Of a stretch of 64,000 nt of DNA, positions 58,905 to 64,000 are shown in pieces. The position numbers and the translations under genes were made by a program. Below the pieces are notes generated by a model. It searched no databases, had not been told where the DNA came from, and was given only the letters and a program-made list of their open reading frames with translations. Position 1 is the first letter of the stretch. Every line of letters starts with the position of its first letter. Source of the DNA: Symsagittifera roscoffensis (taxonomy: Eukaryota; Xenacoelomorpha; Acoela; Convolutidae); assembly GCF_963678635.1 (NCBI RefSeq), contig NC_087063.1, positions 26,405,649-26,469,648 on the forward strand, given 5' to 3'.

Positions 58905-59925
58905 CCAGCAGACACTAGCCACCAAAAACTCAGATACAACGATGATACGACTAAGGCTATGCATCAAAGCGCAACTAAAAAAGCATTCATTTTTGCGCGT
59001 TCGGTTGGAAATAAGTGAATTCGTAACATAAGACAAGGCTCGCTAGCTGGCTTCTGTTAAGCTGCAGGACAAAATAAAAATAACACAAAGAAAATAAGCA
59101 TTGAAAAATAAAAAGAACTAGCCAACAACTAGGCCCAGGACTATGATGAAAACATTTTAGAAATGAAAAAGATTCTGGGAACATTTCTTACAGAGGCAAA
59201 ACTGAGCATTAACTATCGAAGAAAAATTGAACCAGACTGCAACAAAGAAATCAAAATCATGATAATTGTTCTCTGCGTTAGACAAAAAAAATAGACCCAA
59301 ACTTGTCGAGTCAATCGATCATAGGAAGCACATCAAAAACAGCAAAATTAAAAAAAAAACAGCTCCTTAAAAACTCAAAATTATGAAAACCGAACATCCA
59401 CATCATTTTCAATGAAAGCTCTCGAGAAAAATTATAATTTTCAAAGATTCCAAATTATACTTGTGAAAGATTCTATATCAGAACTCCAGTTACCGATAGT
59501 TAACTCTAGTCTTTGGTTAACGATAGAGGATTGAACAGTTCTAGTAATTCAACAAAAATGCCTCAAAAATAATTAAATCAATAAAAAATTCAGCTGCATG
59601 TTCAAAGATTAGCCCATTAGCAGGAAAACACAGCTGTCCTTATTGAATTACGTTAAAAACAAAAAAAAATTGGTCAGTATTTGTCGAATCTTAAACACGA
59701 CTGAGAAGGCTTTAAAAATATACCACATTTGACCCCTTGCGAGTATTCTTTGAAGTATCTGAAACCGAGCAAAAAATCAAACCTACAGTAGCCTTAACAC
59801 AAAATTCTCCGCGCAAAAAAATCTCAGCGGCACATCACAAACAAGCTAAAAAATTGCTAACGGTAAAATTGAAAGGCAAAAAACAGCAAAGTTTTTTTTA
59901 CTCTTTGTAAAAATAAATTGGCGCT
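58905..59925. other. Gene-free stretch
   Basis: It is A-rich DNA with no recognised feature. Confidence 0.35.
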
Positions 59926-60000
59926 TGCGGTAATCAAACGGCTCTGCTCCCGAGTCAGATTCTAATATCTTAACTGCTACATATAGCCTTTGTCTCTTTT
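59925..60000 (-). mobile_element. Weak tRNA-like segment S6
   Basis: The minus strand reads 'tagcagttaagatattagaatctgactc' and then 'agccgtttgattaccgc', the spacing and partial match of A and B boxes. It is more degraded than the other tRNA-like segments. Confidence 0.3.
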
Positions 60001-60009
60001 CAAATTCAA

Positions 60010-60810
60010 GCCACAAATAAAGATAAAACACATGCTGTTGAATTACCAATGCTAAGATGTTGAAACGATTTGCTAAGTGCTTATTTGCTGAGAAATAATC
60101 AATGCGAAATAGGCTAGCAAAGTAAACTCGTAATAAAACTTGTAAGGAAGAAACCATTATTTGTTCTTAAGAAAAAACCGGAATAAATTTGAGGTAAAGG
60201 TAATCATAAAAAAGTGAAAAGCTGCATTAGTCAAATGTCTAGTTTGTCAAAGTAAATTTACCAGAAACAACACCGACTTAACGCTCTTTAAGCACAAAGA
60301 AACCAATTAGTGTTATAGCAAGAAACCGAAAACTTTGAAAACGAAATAAAAAATGTTCAAGAGTTTAAAAGACACGAAGTGTTGTTGATTCAAAAAAATA
60401 ATAATCCTAGAAGAAACCGATTCCGACTAGATAATAAATGCTTGAAAGAAACCGAGGCTTGGTAGTAAATATAGTATGGAAAAAACAAGTCTAGGGCCCG
60501 GTAAAAATTAAAAAAAAACTGAACTCCCTTGCCTACCATCCTCCCAGCCCGCTAATTGCGGCTAAACTCATGATGTTACTGTTTAAAAAATGATGAACAA
60601 ATGTGTTTGTGGTGAGGGATTTAAGGAGCGTATCACATGCCGGAACTGAGTGAGACTTAAAAGAGCTATTTCAGAGTGTAGTTTCGGTTCGAGCGTAACC
60701 TGTCAGTTTGACCTTAACATATAGATTGAATTTATCACAATTGCTAAAATCGATTTACTGAATCAACGGAAACACCGCAGGTATCCACATGATATTACTG
60801 CATAGCATTC
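60010..60810. other. Gene-free stretch
   Basis: Nothing recognised. From about 60600 the sequence becomes less A-rich as the retrotransposon-derived block begins. Confidence 0.35.
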
Positions 60811-60814
60811 CGAT

Positions 60815-61830
60815 TCCATTCAATTCCATTCGACTTCGAAATCTTTTTTCTTTCAGTCTCTGACTGTTTTTTCTGGCTAGGTTGAGATGTCAAGGTCGTA
60901 TTCTATTTTCTGGTTTACCCCCTTGGATTGCTGATGTCCCTCGCAGTGAAAACGAATGCCAGTTTTTCAATTGTTTTCGAGTTTTCGGGTCGAATTTTTT
61001 TCTGGTTTACCCCTTGGCTTGTTGATTTCGCTCGTAATGAAAACGAATGGCAATCGTTTTCCACCATTCGCCACTTCCTTTCTTTCTGAACTTCGATGTC
61101 ACTTCTGGTGCCAGTGCCCTTCCTACTACGTTCGTCAATCATGAGCGGTGAACATTATCCCAATGTAAAGTTAATTAGTTTGGTTTTGTACCGTAGTTTG
61201 TCAAAAGTGAGGAAGGTTTTCTTCTGAAACTCTCTTCAAAAGGCGTCTGTTTAATCGTCCGTTGCGTTGGACTGAAGTTCTTAGCGCCGCCTTCAGTCTA
61301 TATAGTGCGTTGTTTAGCTTGAACGATTCCTTTCAGCCTTCCTTCATGCATTCTCATCGGCTTTTAACAGTTTTAATGACTCGTTCCACGAGAACTATTC
61401 CGCATTGAGCGTCCAGGAAATCTTTTCCGTTTTAGGTATGAAGCTTGATCGATTCTGATCGCGCACGGCGTTCCCTGTAGTTCATGATATTGTTTTAAAA
61501 CACTCATGGCGTTTTTAGCGCTACTGTGATTGAAAAAAACTTGCGGAGGGAAATTTAGAGAATCGATCAATTGCTAATAGGACGTAGACCGCCTTTTCTT
61601 TTATATTGCTGTTAATTGGTCCAGCGAAAACCAGCTGAATTTCCTTGGTTCATTTAACGTGCTTAGCTTTTTCCAATACAAGAGAGCAATTAAAAGTTTC
61701 AAGTTCTTGCTAACTGTGGAGCAAGCTCTGGATTCTTTGCCGCGTTGAATGTATTCCGATGCTGATCAGGCCACCGAGTCTTCTTCGACGCAGATGTCAT
61801 CCCGAGTGTGTTGCATGGAATTCATGTACC
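60815..61830 (-). pseudogene. Ty3/gypsy-type integrase, decayed copy A
   Basis: On the minus strand the integrase runs from about 61830 down. An HHCC-like start (HATHSG followed by WPDQHR) comes first, then IQLVFAGPI near 61640 where the family has a catalytic Asp (here Val), and YVLLAIDRFSKFPSA. SAKN...VLKQY follows, then IRID with the second Asp near 61455, and VLVERVIKTVKSR with the catalytic Glu near 61390. ALYRLKAALRTS lies near 61285. At least three frameshifts and several stops interrupt it. The motif order is typical of LTR retrotransposons; LTRs were not identified. Confidence 0.8.
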
Positions 61831-62207
61831 CAATCATCTCTGAGCACTGATTGTATAGCAACTTCTTCTCCCACTCAAAACAAACCACCTTACACAGGGT
61901 AACCTAGCGATTGTTGGTGATACTATTTGCCTATCTTCTTCTACTGTTATTCGTCTTTAGCCAGGATGAAAGCTCTTCATTCTCGAAATTTGTTCAAATT
62001 GTTCAGTGCTTCAATTATTTTTTGGCTGAAAATTTTTTATTGTCTGATTTCGAGCGGTTCCTTGAGTGCTATCTGGTTTAAATTGTCCATTTCTTCGTCT
62101 GATGGTATTAGCAGGACGTCCTAATCTTCGCTAGACGGGTTCTTGATTTTCTGCAAGTTGATACTTTTCGTATTCTGTTACGTCGGTTACGTTTTGGGTC
62201 AGGACGT

Positions 62208-62314
62208 AAGGATAGAGAGGCGTTACACGAAAAAAAAAGGAAACAGACAATTGGGGATAGGTGGACAATCCCCAATTGCCTGTTTCCTTTTTTCCGTGTA
62301 ACGCCTCTCTATCC
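62208..62314. other. Near-perfect 107-bp hairpin
   Basis: Left arm 62208-62258 and right arm 62268-62314 are inverse copies. They differ by one substitution (A-G-A versus A-G-G in the AAACAG block), by A-run length (9 versus 6 with one extra C/G) and little else. The loop is about nine bases. Conserved pieces are GGATAGAGAGGCGTTACACG and CAATTGGGGAT. It sits in the retrotransposon-derived block. Confidence 0.95.
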
Positions 62315-62319
62315 TTTTT

Positions 62320-63480
62320 AATAAGAGCTCGAATTTTGTTCAGCGCCACTCTGTACATGAGTTTTATGATTTTTTACTTCGCTTCATCGCTGTTTGAAAC
62401 ATATTGCTGTTCGCATATCCGCTAAGCTAATCCAACTGACTTTCCAAATTAGTTTCGCTCGCAATGAACTTTTATTATTAAACCTTAAAATTCAACCTCG
62501 TGCGTGCACTGGATTAATCTGGTTTGATAGTAAGAGTCCCGAACAAGTTTGCCAAATTTTACCGCAAATAATCTGTTCATAACTCGAACGAGTAAAAACT
62601 TTCCTGTTTACTCAACGATTTCTTCATCGTTTTTTGATGGCTCAGTTGCTTTCCACTCAGAATCACTATTTTATTCCAATGCACAACCTAGTCCGTCTGG
62701 CGATGCGTTGCATACTTATCTTGTTTTACCTGGCCTGATCATAAGGTTTTTGGAAAAATATTTGACCTAGTATTGTTTCTAGCATTTAGACAGTTTTCGT
62801 ATGTTTTTTCCCATAAGAATCTTTCTTCCAAATTCAATAGTGAACGTTATCCTATAGCATACAGAGCCATGCTCGGAACGGCTTTTACAAAGTATTGGAT
62901 AGACCCCATGGAAATCGCAGTTAATTTCGTTTTTTGAGAACAGCGAATTTTTCTATCGCTTCAATTTTACTAGTTAATGGCTTCGAGCCTTCTATATTCA
63001 AGTTGATTCACAACCACTCTATATCTTTTTATTATAAATTGTCTTTTTGCTGTGCGAAGCTTGAGTCCATCTGAAGCGCTGGTGATGACATGGTTTAAAC
63101 GTTTTATTTCTATTCAAATATGTTCTCAGGCTGTTCTCGCGCATGCGAACCGTTTAGAAGACGGTCCTGGTTCCTAGTTTTTTTTTCTGGCCGTGATCTT
63201 TTCTGACTAGCCTGTTCCGTTGCCCTTTAGTTCAGCTCGTCATTACATTTTTCGTCCTTTTTTAGAGACAGTCCTTGAAGATCCACTAATTTTTGCAGTA
63301 TGAGTTTCTGAGGTGCTTCATGATAGTCTGCGCCTTGTTTTGAGTATCCCAGCTCACGTTTATCATATATCGTGCCATGCTATTCGTCGTTGTCTCTTTT
63401 CGAGTTTCTAACTATAAAAAATCTCTTCCCTGGGCTTTCGAGCGTTGTTGTGAAACTGGTTGCGTGCTCTATGATTGCCT
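62320..63480. other. Retrotransposon-derived block without a recognisable domain
   Basis: Composition matches the flanking integrase remnants (T-rich on the plus strand), so it probably belongs to the same or a related element. I could not place reverse transcriptase or RNase H motifs. Confidence 0.35.
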
Positions 63481-63484
63481 CTCC

Positions 63485-63770
63485 GGTACCGAACTCCATT
63501 CATCTTCTAGATCCTTTTTCTTTCTGCCTCTGACTGCCTCTCATTTCGGAATGCGCTTCAGAATTCCGTAGTTTAAACGTCCGCTGGATTGTGGTTCTTA
63601 GCGCCATTATCAGTTCCCATAGTGCGTGATTTAGTTTGAGGGATTCCATTCGGTCTTCCTTCATGTAACCAAATTGATTTTTAACGGTTTTAATGGGTCG
63701 TTTCACGAGACTGATTCCGCAATATCGTCTGCCGGCGCCATCACTTATTCTATATTGTGATTATCGTAAA
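63485..63770 (-). pseudogene. Ty3/gypsy-type integrase C-terminal fragment, copy B
   Basis: The minus strand is open over VKRPIKTVKNQFGYMKEDRM followed by LNHALWELIMALRTT and a NSEAHSEM stretch. This is the region after the catalytic Glu, where related integrases have FEAHFGR. It aligns block by block with copy A (61235-61400), and both are followed by the same 'ctttct-cctctgactg' plus-strand flank. Here the frame is intact for about 70 codons, so copy B is less decayed. Confidence 0.72.
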
Positions 63771-64000
63771 GTTCGGACACTCCTTTCCCTGTAAGTCACA
63801 GGATTACTACCGAATTGACAAGGTTGACTGTGTGTAGACGTAATTCCTTTTCTACTTTTTCTTGCAAATTGATTGCAAAAGGATACAACATGAAAAGGGC
63901 TTTTTGGTGTGTGGCGGTAAACGTTCGGTATATTTTGAACAAACCCTGAAGCTGTTCGCTGGCAGTCCTAGCCAAGTGGCAAACCCTTTAAACTTTTGAG

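Noticed and set aside
60815-63770. Endogenous retrovirus with envelope
   Set aside because: Only integrase remnants are recognisable. No envelope-like or complete pol region is visible, so an LTR retrotransposon is the safer call.

Overview
The window is AT-rich, repeat-laden nuclear DNA from an animal. Three protein-coding genes can be supported, all of metazoan type and interrupted by introns: an Emi1/FBXO5-like inhibitor of the anaphase-promoting complex (minus strand, 6989-10165), the second subunit of DNA polymerase epsilon, POLE2/DPB2 (minus strand, 18351-20341), and a Kruppel-like zinc-finger factor closest to the KLF9/13/16 group (plus strand, 48886-50889). The phylum cannot be fixed from sequence alone. 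A probable GC-AG intron in POLE2, a small open frame ending only 34 bases before the POLE2 start, and many tRNA-derived SINE-like segments would all fit a larvacean tunicate with an expanded genome. That is a hypothesis, not an identification.

Layout. 1-6890: gene-free, with a 566-bp inverted-repeat transposon (1466-2031), a degenerate tandem array (about 4030-5010) and a C-rich pentamer repeat (5088-5265). 6989-10165: the Emi1-like gene; its single 1650-base intron is packed with transposon remnants. 10200-18300: repeats only. 18323-20592: POLE2 and a possible upstream cistron. 20590-29300: copies of a long-TIR MITE, an unexplained compositional island (about 22860-24830) and SINE-like sequences. 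29390-31500: a decayed Mutator-like (MULE) transposase. 31780-32540: a head-to-head inverted repeat carrying four E2F-type palindromes. 32930-43700: three large degenerate tandem arrays and more MITE copies. 46500-47260: a weak candidate membrane-protein exon. 48847-51416: the KLF gene with a candidate TATA box and poly(A) signal. 51480-60800: SINE, LINE and fold-back debris. 60815-63770: two decayed copies of a Ty3/gypsy-type integrase on the minus strand and a near-perfect 107-bp hairpin.

Two of the three genes act in the cell cycle. POLE2 is part of the leading-strand replicative polymerase, and Emi1 proteins restrain APC/C during S and G2. They lie about 8 kb apart on the same strand, but nothing shows they are co-regulated. 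No CRISPR array, bacterial operon, rRNA gene or intact tRNA gene was found. I did not find a convincing new multi-gene system. The most interesting items are the TE-filled Emi1 intron, the exact-length GC-AG solution for POLE2, the E2F-palindrome element and the strong hairpin at 62.2 kb.
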